Shown here: positions 33,397-45,255 of the stretch, one piece after another
Numbering within the stretch: position 1 is the stretch's first letter
How the letters are laid out: every line of letters starts with the position of its first letter
From: Pyrenopolyporus hunteri
Taxonomy: Eukaryota > Ascomycota > Sordariomycetes > Xylariales > Hypoxylaceae
Direction of reading: 5' to 3'
NCBI GenBank assembly: GCA_902806595.1
Contig: CADCXC010000005.1
Span: forward strand, 1,116,001-1,180,000
DNA length: 64,000 nt
Translations under genes and position numbers: made by a program
The notes under the pieces: generated by a model
The model's database searches: none
Told to the model about the DNA's origin: nothing
The model's input: the letters and a program-made list of their open reading frames with translations, nothing else

Positions 33397-35787
33397 TCAT
33401 AATACGTCGTCGATGGATCGAACAATAGGAGTCTCGCCCTTAGTCGGAGGACTCCGTGGATCGGCCATCTGCGTGGGACGTCCGAACGGGAAGAAAGGAT
33501 CCCGCGGGAACATCGTCTGTCGCGGAGAGAAGAGCCCCTCGCCAGGGGTCGGAGGCGATTCGACAAATTTCATGCCTGCCATTTCCGAGAAAGAATCGTG
33601 CAGGGGATTATTAGTCATAGTCTCGGCTCTCGGCGACATGAGAGTATCGTCGTCCGGTAAACTAGGCGCAATGGCAATCTCTTTGTCGACGCTAGGCTCC
33701 TCCTTGGGCTGCTCGGGAGGAAAGCCGAAATCGAAACCGGGGAAACCGGAAAATCCGAAACCCTGCGGTCCGCTAGGGGGGAATCCCGGCGACGGAGGGG
33801 GCTTGAAGAAGCCCGGGGAGGGAGGCGGTTTAAAAAACGACGGCGGTGGAGCAAGTGAGGATGCTTGACTCGGTTGCGTCTGTGATGGCGGTTCGAAGAA
33901 CTTAGGCGGCTCGAGCGAGTTACCAAAGTTGAACCGGCCAGGTTTTCCAGGATCCTTTTCATCCTCCTTCTCAGACCAGGAGAAGCTCGAAGGAGCAGAG
34001 GAGGGTCCAGGGGATATCGACTCTAGGTTTGGTGTGGACTTTCCACGAATATGACCCGGAACACGCTCGATGGGAGCACCATCCGCAGCTTCCTCATTCT
34101 CGTCAGGCAACGGCGCGGTCATCGGTTCTTTAGGTTGCACGTCAATCGCGTTGGCGGAGAGAGTGAGACGATGATGTTTGGTGGGGCTTCGTCCGCTTCG
34201 GGGACCTGCGGCGGATCGAGGAAGCCTCTTCTTGGTCACTTCCTTCTGGAAATCCTGCAAGCAGTACATCAATCGCATATTCGGGCTGATCCACCTGCTC
34301 TTAGACTGGGCAGCGTAGTAAGCATCGTTAACGGTCAACCCAGGATTTTGGTAGAGACCGTAGGCGATGATTAGACTAGCAGAGCGACTCGCGCCCTGTT
34401 GGCAGTGGACAAGAACCTTCTTTCCTTCCTTGGTCCGCTTCTCGATTGTCTCGCAAAGCATCATTAGGTCCGTCGCGATGTCTGTGTTGTGATCCCACGG
34501 CATGTGGATGTACTCAGGCTCCAGGAGAGGATTCGCCTTGGGAGTCGTGGGCGTTTCATTCTCACCCGGAGGATATTCGAATGCCGTCGCGAAGCTGTCG
34601 TTGGTCATGGCGGTGTCGGGAATTGGTGACTCGGCTTGGAGCTTGAAATTATCGGAGCTCTTCAGCTTAGCCGCAGCTTGGAAAGGGTTTGTCACCTCAC
34701 GAGCGACGTTGATCACCACATCGAACTTCGAGGCTTCCTCTGCGGTAGGCTCTAGGTAGAGATAAACGTTATTATCGTAAATCGCGATAGGTCCGTCGGG
34801 GTATCCTGGCGATTTCTGGTCTTCGTTATTCTCAGGCTCGATGAAAGGCTCAAAATCCATCGCAGCTCGATTGGCAAGCTGAGTTCTTATAGGTGAGTCT
34901 TCTTCAAGAATGGTCGTATCGAAGCCTGGGCCACTGCTTCCCAGCTTCGAGGGTCGCAGGACTTCGGACAGACCCGAAGTGCCGCGCTCAAGGACGGTAG
35001 GGAAAGTCATGCCGCCTGCTGGGCCGAAAGTTGAGGACTTCAATCCCGAGAGCATGTGGGGAGAGGATGTAGAATGTTTCAGGGATCGTCGCTGTAAAAT
35101 CGGCGGGAGAGCAGGCGAGCTGGGGACTTCGACGATGGTAGGTTGAATATTGTTGAGGCCAGTTGAATCCGTCTTAAGACTGAGCTGGCTCGGTTTGCGC
35201 TTCATCGCGGGGATCATCGGCTTGATGAACGAAGGCGACGAAGGTTCGGAGACTAAATTAGAGGATAACGCGCTGGCAAATGGGGGCTGAATTGACAGAC
35301 CCTTCATGTTCTTGCCGCGCCGGAGGGAAGGAGATGTCATAGGCCTCTCGCGATTGCTAGAATCATTTACAGTGAGGTTATCCATGGTGGAAGGTAGGCC
35401 GCCGAAATTGGTGGCTGGAAAGGAATTCAAAGGTATTAAATTGACCGGTGAATCGGGAGAAGATGAAGGCGAGGGGTCGGAAAGAGAAGAAGTATCCGTG
35501 GTTAAAGTAGTTGTGGGAGAGGAATCGGCAGACTCTGAATTTTGCGTTGAAGTGCTGTCGTGGTGACGGTGCGAAGTGTCTGTCGGCAAGGGCCGCAACG
35601 TGTGTTGTTGTGGTAACCCGCCGTGTAGTTGCCCAGGTGCGCAGGACGAGTCCATTTCCATTAACTTAGGGTCGACCACAGTGACTAGTCCCCTTCCATC
35701 AAGTGAATTGTCCGTGTCAGGGTCGAATATGGACATGAACGAGGGTATTTGGTCCTCATACATTCGTCTGGCGGTGGCGGACGGCAT
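33397..35787 (-). CDS. dual-specificity protein phosphatase (MAP-kinase phosphatase type)
   Basis: A single frame of 796 residues when started at the ATG at 35787 (MPSATARRMYEDQIP). The open frame continues 60 codons upstream, but that part is lysine-rich and looks untranslated. The phosphatase domain spans about residues 335-515. It carries the signature HCQQGASRS (catalytic Cys462), the general-acid region MPWDHNTDI about 30 residues before it, and DAYYAAQSKSRWISPN after it. A roughly 60-residue insert interrupts the domain between VINVAREV and YIHMPWDH. The N-terminal third is Ser/Thr/Pro-rich and includes KRKPSQLSL (about 196-204), resembling a MAP-kinase docking site. The C-terminus repeats FFKPPPSPG. 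Yeast Msg5 and fission-yeast Pmp1 are likely relatives that dephosphorylate cell-integrity MAP kinases; this is inferred. Confidence 0.9.
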   Translation of the reverse strand: MPSATARRMYEDQIPSFMSIFDPDTDNSLDGRGLVTVVDPKLMEMDSSCAPGQLHGGLPQQHTLRPLPTDTSHRHHDSTSTQNSESADSSPTTTLTTDTSSLSDPSPSSSPDSPVNLIPLNSFPATNFGGLPSTMDNLTVNDSSNRERPMTSPSLRRGKNMKGLSIQPPFASALSSNLVSEPSSPSFIKPMIPAMKRKPSQLSLKTDSTGLNNIQPTIVEVPSSPALPPILQRRSLKHSTSSPHMLSGLKSSTFGPAGGMTFPTVLERGTSGLSEVLRPSKLGSSGPGFDTTILEEDSPIRTQLANRAAMDFEPFIEPENNEDQKSPGYPDGPIAIYDNNVYLYLEPTAEEASKFDVVINVAREVTNPFQAAAKLKSSDNFKLQAESPIPDTAMTNDSFATAFEYPPGENETPTTPKANPLLEPEYIHMPWDHNTDIATDLMMLCETIEKRTKEGKKVLVHCQQGASRSASLIIAYGLYQNPGLTVNDAYYAAQSKSRWISPNMRLMYCLQDFQKEVTKKRLPRSAAGPRSGRSPTKHHRLTLSANAIDVQPKEPMTAPLPDENEEAADGAPIERVPGHIRGKSTPNLESISPGPSSAPSSFSWSEKEDEKDPGKPGRFNFGNSLEPPKFFEPPSQTQPSQASSLAPPPSFFKPPPSPGFFKPPPSPGFPPSGPQGFGFSGFPGFDFGFPPEQPKEEPSVDKEIAIAPSLPDDDTLMSPRAETMTNNPLHDSFSEMAGMKFVESPPTPGEGLFSPRQTMFPRDPFFPFGRPTQMADPRSPPTKGETPIVRSIDDVL

Positions 35788-37135
35788 GTTTAACAGTGCC
35801 CCGGAGTTGTTTCCTATTACCCTACTTTTTTTTTCCTTCTTTTTTTTTCTTCTTCGCACCTCTAATGTCCAAATCCAACCGTCGGTTCCCGTATCCAGGG
35901 CCTCGATTGTTCGATTGGTAGCAGTGTCGCGAGCTAATCGGCTCAAATAAAATAAATAATTCCGCAATAAATGAACCGCTTAACGAAAGATATCGTAGTG
36001 CGACGGTTGTGGTGCTTTGTCCTGGACAGCGCTGCTGTATCCTTTCTCTCCTGCTCTTCAACCTATTTTCCCCTTCTCTTTTACTCGTCACCAACAAACC
36101 AATTGAGCTTGGTCGCCTACGTAGAATTCCTCACTTATGCCAAAACAACCGCACCCATAACGTCTCTCGCAATTAAACGGCAACCACCGAAGAGGCAACT
36201 GGCAGTTGCGTGGAAGTAAAGTAAAGAGTATACGGGTCTGAAAGACAGCACGAGAAGTTGAGAAGATAGAAAGGAACAATGAGAACAATGAATGAAGCGT
36301 TCAGTAGACTATAATGTACCGCTAAATATTAAAACGAGGTAGAAGTAGTAGGAGTAGTAGGAGTAGAGAGGGTATGTGTATTTCCGTTGGTCAAGTCGCT
36401 AGGGTCCGTCTGCCATGAGAAGGTCAACACAGTCTACCCACTGCCTGGAATGCGGTAAGGATGTAAAACAATGGATGAATTAGGTTTCCGCGGGTAGCAG
36501 GTAGGCGGTGCGGCAGTGCAGCAGTGCGGCGGTTGACGATGCCGTCTCGGATGCGACAAGTGTGGAATATGAAGAGAGGTTGGAAGAATGGCTAGGATAG
36601 AATTAATGGGAAGATGGGAAGGGCGTTTAGAGAGGCAGACAGACACCAGCACCTGTGCAATCTCGCACGCGGTCTTTCGAAACAAGCGAACAAGCGAATA
36701 AGCGAACAAGGGGAGGGGGTAAAAAGAAGAAAGGGCTAAGAAGACCCGGGGGGACGGGCGCGGGTAGAGGAAGAAGAAGGATGGGTGTCTGGGGAGGACG
36801 GAGGTGTGTCTCTCACTCTCTCGCTCGCTCGCTCACTCTCTCTGAATTGTTGTGGGAAGGGAAAGGTAGAGAGGAGAGTTGTGTGTTGACGGAGGAATGA
36901 ATTGGACTTTGGAGGGAGGAGAAAAGAATGGGAATGGGGATTGGGATGGGATTGAGATTGCGCTAGAGGGAAGCACCTGGCCTTAGCGGGTGTTCGACAT
37001 GGGCGGTAGAACTGGGGTACAGCCACTATGGACAATGGCAGTGTTTGAAACAAGTTCGTTACTTGACCTCGGCCTGAAGCGCTAACAAGCTCAACTCGGT
37101 GGGGCCCCCTCAGCACCATGTTGTTCCCCTACATG

Positions 37136-37320
37136 TTAGGTAGGTAGCTACCTCCATGTATGGATGAAATAGGTTATTATGTATATGTAGGTATATATAT
37201 GTACGCGCTACCAGGTACAGTTCACAGGATTTTCCATACCAGGTACCTTCCTACCTACCTACATACCTACATACCTACCTATGTACGTACGATACAGGTA
37301 GGTCTGGTACTAGGTATGGT
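37136..37320. repeat. cluster of CCTA/TAGG motifs
   Basis: TTAGGTAGGTAGCTACCT at 37136-37153 is followed by a run of CCTACCTACATACCTACAT units at about 37250-37280 and further GGTAGG words. Same family as the clusters near 24300 and 29830. Confidence 0.75.
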
Positions 37321-40300
37321 ACAATGCCTGGGCAAGGTTAGCGGTGCCTATAACTCCGCCGGGAAACATAAACATCTCAACCCCGTTCTAATACCAACGT
37401 CGAGCTTCGTACATACCAACTGCTCGCGCTAACTCATCCCTAGGAAAGCCTCCAGCGGCTGTTTCCCTCCCTCTCCTCTTCTATCGTTGGCGCGGCGTTC
37501 TTCTACCTGTACGATTCGATGGCTGAAAGTCGTGCGAATCGTCCGCCTGTGGTTGTCAACAGAATGCGAGCGGCCTGTTACGCCGCTAACAGTCGAAGCG
37601 GCCGCGTCTTCTGAATGGCTCCTTTCGACAGGGGTGTCGCCTTTGCGAAACGAGACGCTGGCCGAGACAGGGATGGTAACCTTTCTATTAATAGACCTCT
37701 GCAGCTAGGTCGGCGCCAAGGTTCGGCCAATCAGCGCCTCTGTGCCAAATTTGGCCTCGCAGCTGATAATTTCGACTTCGCCAATCGCCTCTTCTCTTGC
37801 CAAGCGGACCCGGAAAATGGCGCTGGTGGCTTGGGAATTTGTGGAAATGCGGCGTTATTCCGTACACGCGTAGAGGGCGATCTGGGACGCAAACGGCTAT
37901 TAAATCTGGAATGGCCTGCAAGATGGCAAAAGAGATGTTTGATTATTTAGGTAGGGAGGGATCGAAATCGGCCAAATTACTCAACGCGCCGCAAAGTTAT
38001 TAGGAGGCGATCATGACTCTTACCATTTGTCACATTGTCACGGGGAAAGGAGAGGCAGGTAGTCAGACATTTTCAACGAGGTTTTCAAAGACTGAAAACA
38101 TGTCTGCTTCTCCCAGTTTCTTCCCTCGGTTCTGTCATTTCTAAGACCTGCGTCAGTCAAAAGGCATTTATTTCTGCCATCAAGTGTGACGAACTTACCC
38201 TACCGCTTAAGCATGTTTTTACATAAGTGATTGCTCACATTCATTTGAATCTGGTACAAGGGCGTGACTGGATAATAATTCCCAGAATAGACACACGTAA
38301 AACCTTGATCCCAAACCCATCTGGAGACGGGGACACTGATTCACCATCTTTACTCTGTATCTACACTAAATCGGAGCGATCGGATCTCCGCACCATGTGT
38401 CGATTAGGCATCCTCAGAAGAAAAGAAACCAAACCAAACCGTGGTATTCCCCTTTGCTATTTAAAGATAAGCGCGCCAGGTAGCAGTTTGTGAGTTCTTC
38501 TCATACCCTGTCAAGACACGTGGGTAATGTGCTGCTCATAGAGGACGTATCATTTCTGATTATCCAGTCTGGTCAGCAAATTGTGTAAGTTGGATAAGCG
38601 TATGGTGATAATTATCGAATCCGGGCGTCTTTTGAAATGAGCGATCGTCAAGACCCCTTACTAGTAACGACTTAGTTCACCGGGTCGTAGAATCCTCTAT
38701 GTGTGTTGGCTCCCAACTACGTAAATAAAGCAGAGCCTCATAGTTGCGAACTACGAATATGATATGCACAACACAGCGTGGTTAAAAGTTTACGACGCTC
38801 CAACATCAGAAAAGTTCTCAACCAACAAGCATTTGGGGTCGATCTTGAGAGACCATCACATGAAGTATTCCACACCCTTAAAAGTAACACATCTTATTTC
38901 AATCAATACATTCTTTATATGTGTTCTCGGTTCGTGGTGTTAAACAGATCTTCCTAGGCGGATATGTAAAAATAGCTTGACATAGCGATTGTCGCTATAC
39001 GCGCGAAGTTGCGGAGACTGAGGTAGGTATTCGGCCGCCGGTCGACGGCCGGCTCGGTGCTAACATTTTACTGGTAATCTGCACCTACCGAGTGCTATTT
39101 TAGACTAACCAGTACCTGAAACTCCCGCGCCTGGGCTTTCTCTTTTGCTTCTCTTTTTTTCTCTTTGGTGGAGACAGAAATGGGTCTCGCTTAGGTATTT
39201 TCACATATGATGCCCGCAGCGCGCTAGAGCACCTGGGCCCTAGGTCGGTTAGGTGTTCACCTCCTGGCCTTCTTAGCGTTTTAAGCTGTTCCTTCTTGTT
39301 GCTCCGACATCCTTCAACTCTCATCCATGGCTTATCAAGACCCCAGACAATATCAAACCCGTCTTTTAATATCAACAAAACATCAGAAGCTTGGTTTCCT
39401 GATTTGGTAGAAACGTCAACTGTCCAAGACTCTTCAACTGGTTGATATTCTATAGTCACCCAAATTCCTGAGGCCGCTGCGGGCTTGTGAGATAGGCCAC
39501 TATAGGGCAAAGGGATCTGGGATGTGGCGGACATGTGTGATACGGACACATCAAGGCGTCCTAGCCTATTGTCTCTCACAGTCTAAGAATCACTAATGCC
39601 TAGTCCGCCGGTATATACCGAGCTAAAGTCATTCGTCCATCGCGGTTCCTACCTCATCCCTCACGTCCGGTTGAAGTATCGTGGAAGTCACCCAGAAATT
39701 TGAGCGCTTCCATACACTAGAGTCGTACAGGAGTAGATTAGGTTATCCAACAATTCTCAGAAAATACATCCTGTAGATATTACTCGCTGTTTAAGCGCGT
39801 GGCGGTTACGTTCGCAGGCCAGCGGCAAACCACAATCCAGAGGCATTTGCTTCGTTGTTCATGAGCGCCTTAGTTATCATCTCAGTTAGTCACCGGTGGC
39901 CCCAAGAACGGCCCCGAGTAGAGAACCGACAACCAGACAAGAGAGATAAGACTATGTGTCAACTAGACCCAGACCTATGGAACCGCACGTTAGTTCTTGA
40001 ATGCAAGACGGCCGGGCTGTGAAACTGGTGAAGTCATCATGCGGCTTGGTTGTCAGAGAGAGTGGAATGCAGCTCTCCTCCTCGCTGATCGTTTCACGAA
40101 CCCTTTTATACTTGTAAGATCAGTTTGCCCAGGTAGGTTGTGTAACGAGTCCGGCACATATGATCAACCGGGAAGATAGTTCGCATCGAACTGGTACCGC
40201 TCACCAGTGTACGGTGACGAGGGGGGATTTCTCCTTGCTCGCGCACTGGCCGCTTTCCAAACGGTTGGTCCTGTCAGCTAAATTTAATGTCTCGAGCGAG

Positions 40301-40853
40301 TTGACGTTCCGGTTCCTGTCGTCGTTTCCGATCATCTCCAGTATGATGAATCGACAAATTGACGACATCCCTGAGACACCCAGCACAGGTCCGGTGGGCT
40401 TGGCGGATAAGGTACTGAAGGGTTTCATCCGTCCTTATTCAGAAACGAGAAGAAGTGAATGTCTGAGGCTCAACTAACCTACCTTACAACCTACCTATGT
40501 AAGACGCTGAAACATATCGGATGGCGTGGAAAGTTTGATTAAATGGGTGACGCTCGTGCTATCACGGACTTCGTAGCCTTAGCTAAGCGTTTGATCTCCT
40601 TCAAGCTCAGGGGGTCGTATCCTGGTGTTTCCGCTTGCGGCACGCCATTGCGGTTTGCGATCAAAGAGCCCGGGGATCCTTGCGGTTCCCCGCCGCAAAC
40701 GACTCTGATCGACAGTGGTAAATTGACCTGGAATCCCTTCGCACGCACCTATGTAATATTACGGTTTTCGAAATTGTCTGTACCGGGGCTCCGGAATCTG
40801 ATGCGACCTCAGTAGTTACATACATAGTGATTGAGAAAAGGGGGCTGTATTCT

Positions 40854-40871
40854 ATACCGTATATACGGTAT
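40854..40871. repeat. 18-bp perfect palindrome flanking the transposon
   Basis: ATACCGTATATACGGTAT reads the same on both strands. It lies six bases outside the left end of the transposable element. Confidence 0.9.
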
Positions 40872-40877
40872 GGTATA

Positions 40878-40930
40878 AGTCAACCCACCGTTACTCGCAC
40901 TACCCTAGTGGGGGCCACTTCTAAAAATCG
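40878..40930 (+). repeat. left terminal inverted repeat of the transposon
   Basis: About 53 bp beginning AGTCAACCCACCGTTAC and ending CTAAAAATCG. It aligns to the complement of the right end with about five substitutions and two single-base gaps. It keeps a normal base composition. Confidence 0.88.
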
Positions 40931-42746
40931 AATATCGTTAATAACTACCATATATTTAATACGTAATTATTTAATTAATATAAGTTAAATTGATTTAAAA
41001 TTACGTAAATTAAACGAAAATAATAAATTATATTTTTAATTTGTCGAACGAAATTTTTATTTTTAAATTCGATTTTAAATTTTCGATTTTAATCGATATA
41101 TTCGATTTTTTAACTTTTATTTTTTTTTTTTATAATAATTTTAATATTTATAAAAATCGAATTCGAATTAAATAAAATTTTTTTACGTTTTTTAAATTTT
41201 ATTTTTTTAAATGTTAATTTTAAAAAATCGATTCGAATTTTTATCGTTACGATTTTTATATTTAAAACGTTAAAAATTTTATTAATTTTTTTAAATAAAA
41301 ATTATATTATAAATTTTATAAAAATTAAATTAATTTTAATTAATTTTTTAATTAAAATATATAAATTTAATAAATTTAAAAACGTTTTTAAATTTATAAA
41401 AATTATTTTTTTTATAAAATTCGACGTTAAAAATTTTAAAATTATATTCGAAATCGTTAAAATAATTATATCGAAAATTCGAAATATTAATTAATAATTT
41501 AACGATTTATTACGATTTTTAAAAAATATATTTATAATTTTTTAATCGATTAAAATATTTTTTTTTATTAATTTTTTAACTTTAATTATATAATACGTCG
41601 TAAAAAATTTAAATTTATTAAAATTATTATTAAAATATAAAATTTATATATAAAAAAATTTTTTACGATAATTTTATTTTAAAAACGAAAATATATTTAC
41701 GTTAATAATTTATAATATATAAAATAAATATATCGAAATAAATATAACGTAAATTTTATTAATAAAATATTTTTAAAAAAAATTTATCGTTATATAATTA
41801 TTGTAATTATCGATAATTAATAATTATTATTAATTAAAATTTAAAAATTTAATTAAAAATATAAAAATATTTTAAATTTATTTTAAAATTATATCGTTAT
41901 TTATTTAATTATTAATAAATATAATAAAATATTAACCTTTAAATTTTTCGTTATTTATATCGAAAAATTATTATTATTATACGTTTTTTTTAATAAATAT
42001 AATAAAAAAATTTAAAATTTTATTATTTTTATTAATATATTTTATTATAAACGTTTATATATAATTATTATCGTTTTTAATTACGATATAATTTTTATAA
42101 ATTTTATTAAATATTATATCGTTATTTTCGATATTTTTTATAATTTTTATTTTATTTACGTTATAAATATAATTAACGAAAATAATTTAAATCGTAAAAT
42201 TATCGAATCGATCGAAAAATATATTAATATTTTTAAATATAACGTTATTAATATATCGATAATCGATTATATAAATTTTAATTAATTATAAATTAAAATA
42301 TCGAATTAAAAATCACGTTATTTAATTTTTTTCGAATTTTAAAAAATAATTATTATAAATTAATATATTCGAAATTATAATTTAAAATTTAAAAATTAAT
42401 AATATATATTTAAAACGATTTAAAATTATAATTTAACGAATTAATTTTTTTTTAATAATTAAATAATTTTTAATAAATTTTTAAATATTTTTTATAAATA
42501 TATAATTTTAATATTCGATTTAATAAATATTTTTAAATAATAAAATAATTTTTTAAAATTTCGCGAAAAAATTATTTATCGATTATTATATTTATAATTA
42601 TAATATAATATAATTAAATTAAAAAAATAAACATTTTCGAATATTTTAAATCTAAAAAATTTAATAAAAATTTTATTTTTTTAATTAAATAAAAATTAAT
42701 AAAATAATTATATAAAATAGTTATATAATGTATTATAAACGCGTCG

Positions 42747-42797
42747 CGATTTTTAAATGGCCCCCATTAAGGTAATGCCCGTAACGGTGGGTTGACT
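42747..42797 (-). repeat. right terminal inverted repeat of the transposon
   Basis: On the minus strand this reads AGTCAACCCACCGTTACGGG and ends TAAAAATCG, about 51 bp. Three of the differences from the left end are C-to-T or G-to-A changes, as expected for light RIP. Confidence 0.88.
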
Positions 42798-45255
42798 TAT
42801 ACCTTAAGTACGCAGACGGCGAAAAACCAAAACATAATACGCGATATGTTCATGAGGTATATTATTCCAAGAGCTTCCTTCGCGATGACCCGTATACAGC
42901 AGTACAGTACGCACAGTGTAACCCCGCAATGATCCACGAGGCCATTCCTTGCATTCAAACCTCCAATACGCTCGCGTGTTAGTGCTTATCAGCACGAGAT
43001 GCAATGCACAGCACAATACTGCGGCCCGTCAGCAGCCAATACAGTTTAATATCAACTACACCTCGTTCGTCAATTTTTGATGATGGGACTTGAACCGTGC
43101 AGAGATTCAGGGGCTTTGAGAGGTTCGCCTGTAGCCGACCGTCGATTCTTTGCAGGACTCCGCAAGTCAAGATTTCAGCATGACCGCAAATGTACGTAGT
43201 CCGCATATTACTGTATCCAGTACGTTTGCTAGGCATGTTCTAAGTTGAATGAATGACTGAGCGAGTGGCGCTCAAGCCTCGCAGTCCCTGAATAAAAAAG
43301 AACAACGGAAGTATGAACAGGGAGAAGCAGAAATTATCATCTAACAATCAAGGCCCGAATATAGACCAATGTAAATATACTTATTCTTATTTTTTTTTTC
43401 AAACCGTAGGCCTTTACAAAACAAGACGACGCTTCCACTATGCAGGAAGGAAGCGAATTCTATAATAGCCGACTTTGCCTCGACTTCGTCACGACAGGTA
43501 GACACACCCTGAGCTACGGGCAACAGCTGCCCCTGACTATGGTACGCGGTACCGCACCCTGACCATAATACAACCGTAATATAACTAAGGCCGTCGGATA
43601 TCTCCCTGTCAAGATTACCCTTGAAAGGCTAGTCTTGTACTGGAGAAGAGCCTCTCCGAAACACAACTTACATGAGACCTTGTAAATTTCGAACTTTTAC
43701 CAGCCTCCTGAGATAGGTAGCAATTGACGTTTTCGGTTGGCTGCAGACAACTTACACGTTCGAGTGCACCCCACCGCTTGCGATGATTGGTACTTTCTCG
43801 CCGAATTCGCTGATTTTTGTCTAGCATGAACTACTGTAGATTTAATAGGCTTAAAAGCCCTCGGACTAATGCCCGCGACCTTCTATCCAGCATTCTACGC
43901 TCACCGCCAAACTCGGTTGCTATTTAATAAACGAGCGAGCTATAGACAGGCGAGGCCCGCAAGAGATTTACCTACCGTTTAGATGAACTAGGAAAAGAAA
44001 ATGTAATTCTCCGTCTAGAGTAATTATTCCATGATCCGTACTGTACTCGTACATATGTACGTATTAGGGAGAGGGCCATTTTTTATTAAGAGAAGCAAGC
44101 CCCTAAACTGGACCCGTTCTCTATACCTTGCAGATCCTTTCGTTGGAGATCAACATGGGCAGCATGGGCAGCACAGACAGACCCGGATACTAAGAAATAT
44201 TATGAGTGGTTCTATGTATATGTACGTACGATAGTGCCATGCCAGACTCACGGACCTCGTCTATTAGATCACCTATGCATCTAAGTGGCACTCGGCTGCG
44301 ATGCGTGGCTTCTTTCCGCCGGGTTTGCTAACGCTTTGGATTCACTGGGGAGCGCGAGATCAGTCCTATTAGGTATCGTCCCGGCTCACCTGGGACTTGA
44401 TTTTCTACATATCTAACCGGAACCAGAACCCTAGCCCAAGTCGGGAAAGGGGGGGAAACAGAAACAGAGTGATCTAGGAGCAGCGAACAAAGAACCACCA
44501 CCAACAAAGTAAGAAGTTTGGTCTATGTATGGCATGCAAATACATACCTGCATACACCACCATCACCATGTACGCAGTAGTAGCATACATAGTACATTCG
44601 TAGTTACATCCCGGGTAAGTTTAAGGCAGTGAGATAGTTAGTGAATGACCTTCGCTAGTTTAATAGTAAACCGGCTCAGCTTGGGGTTGGGCTTCCGATG
44701 GGCCATCATATATCCATATCCATACCAAACCCGTACCATCCTTATCCTTTCCAAAGACCCCGGCAAAAGACTTGGACCTTCGGGCTCGTTCCCCTCTCTC
44801 CCTCTCTCCCTGTCCTGGCCAAATCTCAATATGATCGAGGATCCAGATTCAATTGACGAATTTCTCCTGAGAATTTAGCACCAGAGGTAAACCTTGGTCC
44901 TCTCCACCACCAGTCACTCATTTCACAACACTTTTTTTTTTCTTGTTCCTCTTGGTTGTCGCGATCCTTTTTGCGACTCGCGGTGATACCCAGCCTGCGT
45001 ATTTGGCTGCGATTGGGGATTGGCGGCCGACCTTGACGTGATTAATGGGCAGCCTTATTTTCTCATTTTATGCAAAAAGGAAATCATTATTCGAAGCCCT
45101 TGCAATTCTAAAGTTTTAACTACCTAATTAGTGGACGTCGCGGACCTGCTCCTTACAAGTACCAAAAGAGAGGGAGAAAAAAAAAATACGACATCGCGCA
45201 CTAAGTTCAGGTTTGGAAATCGCATTAATAAGTCAATGGGATAGTTGGGGACAGA
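42798..45255. other. intergenic region between transposon and large disordered-protein gene
   Basis: No gene is visible. Composition returns to normal directly after the element. The stretch contains short A/T tracts and ATGTACGTACG-type motifs near 44050 and 44220. Its last few hundred bases should include the promoter of the next gene. Confidence 0.5.

Larger units (their letters stand above)
35788..40877. other. gene-poor region upstream of the phosphatase gene
   Basis: About 5 kb without a gene I can support. The first 1.3 kb probably includes the phosphatase promoter, with a CTCTCGCTCGCTCG-type microsatellite at 36811-36842. TACCTA/TAGGTA motifs cluster at 37136-37320. A 159-codon minus-strand frame at 39100-39579 (with GIWVTIEYQPVEESWTVDV) is the longest open frame; it has no motif I recognise and I do not call it a gene. 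The last part abuts the transposon. Confidence 0.5.
40878..42797. mobile_element. RIP-degraded Fot1/pogo-like DNA transposon
   Basis: The element is 1920 bp, bounded by inverted ends starting AGTCAACCCACCGTTAC and flanked on both sides by TA (40876-40877 and 42798-42799). A TA target duplication, an AGTCA start and a size near 1.9 kb fit the Fot1/Pot2 branch of the pogo (Tc1/mariner) superfamily known in ascomycetes. The interior, from about 40931 to 42746, is almost pure A/T with stops in every frame, so no transposase can be read. Nearly every remaining C is followed by G. This is what saturating C-to-T mutation on both strands, sparing CpG, would leave. RIP or a related process is the likely cause. 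Family placement is an inference from ends, TA sites and length. Confidence 0.85.

Noticed and set aside
35788..35967. 60-codon N-terminal extension of the phosphatase frame
   Set aside because: It is a lysine-rich read-through of a T-rich leader and lies before a well-placed ATG followed by acidic, ordered-looking sequence.
40160..40815. Small open frames just left of the transposon
   Set aside because: Frames of 70-105 codons occur on both strands with no motif and no consistent splice model; they look like chance frames.
43086..43096. tRNA B-box-like sequence on the minus strand (GGTTCAAGTCC)
   Set aside because: The flanking bases do not pair into a T stem, and no acceptor stem or A box is found at tRNA spacing.
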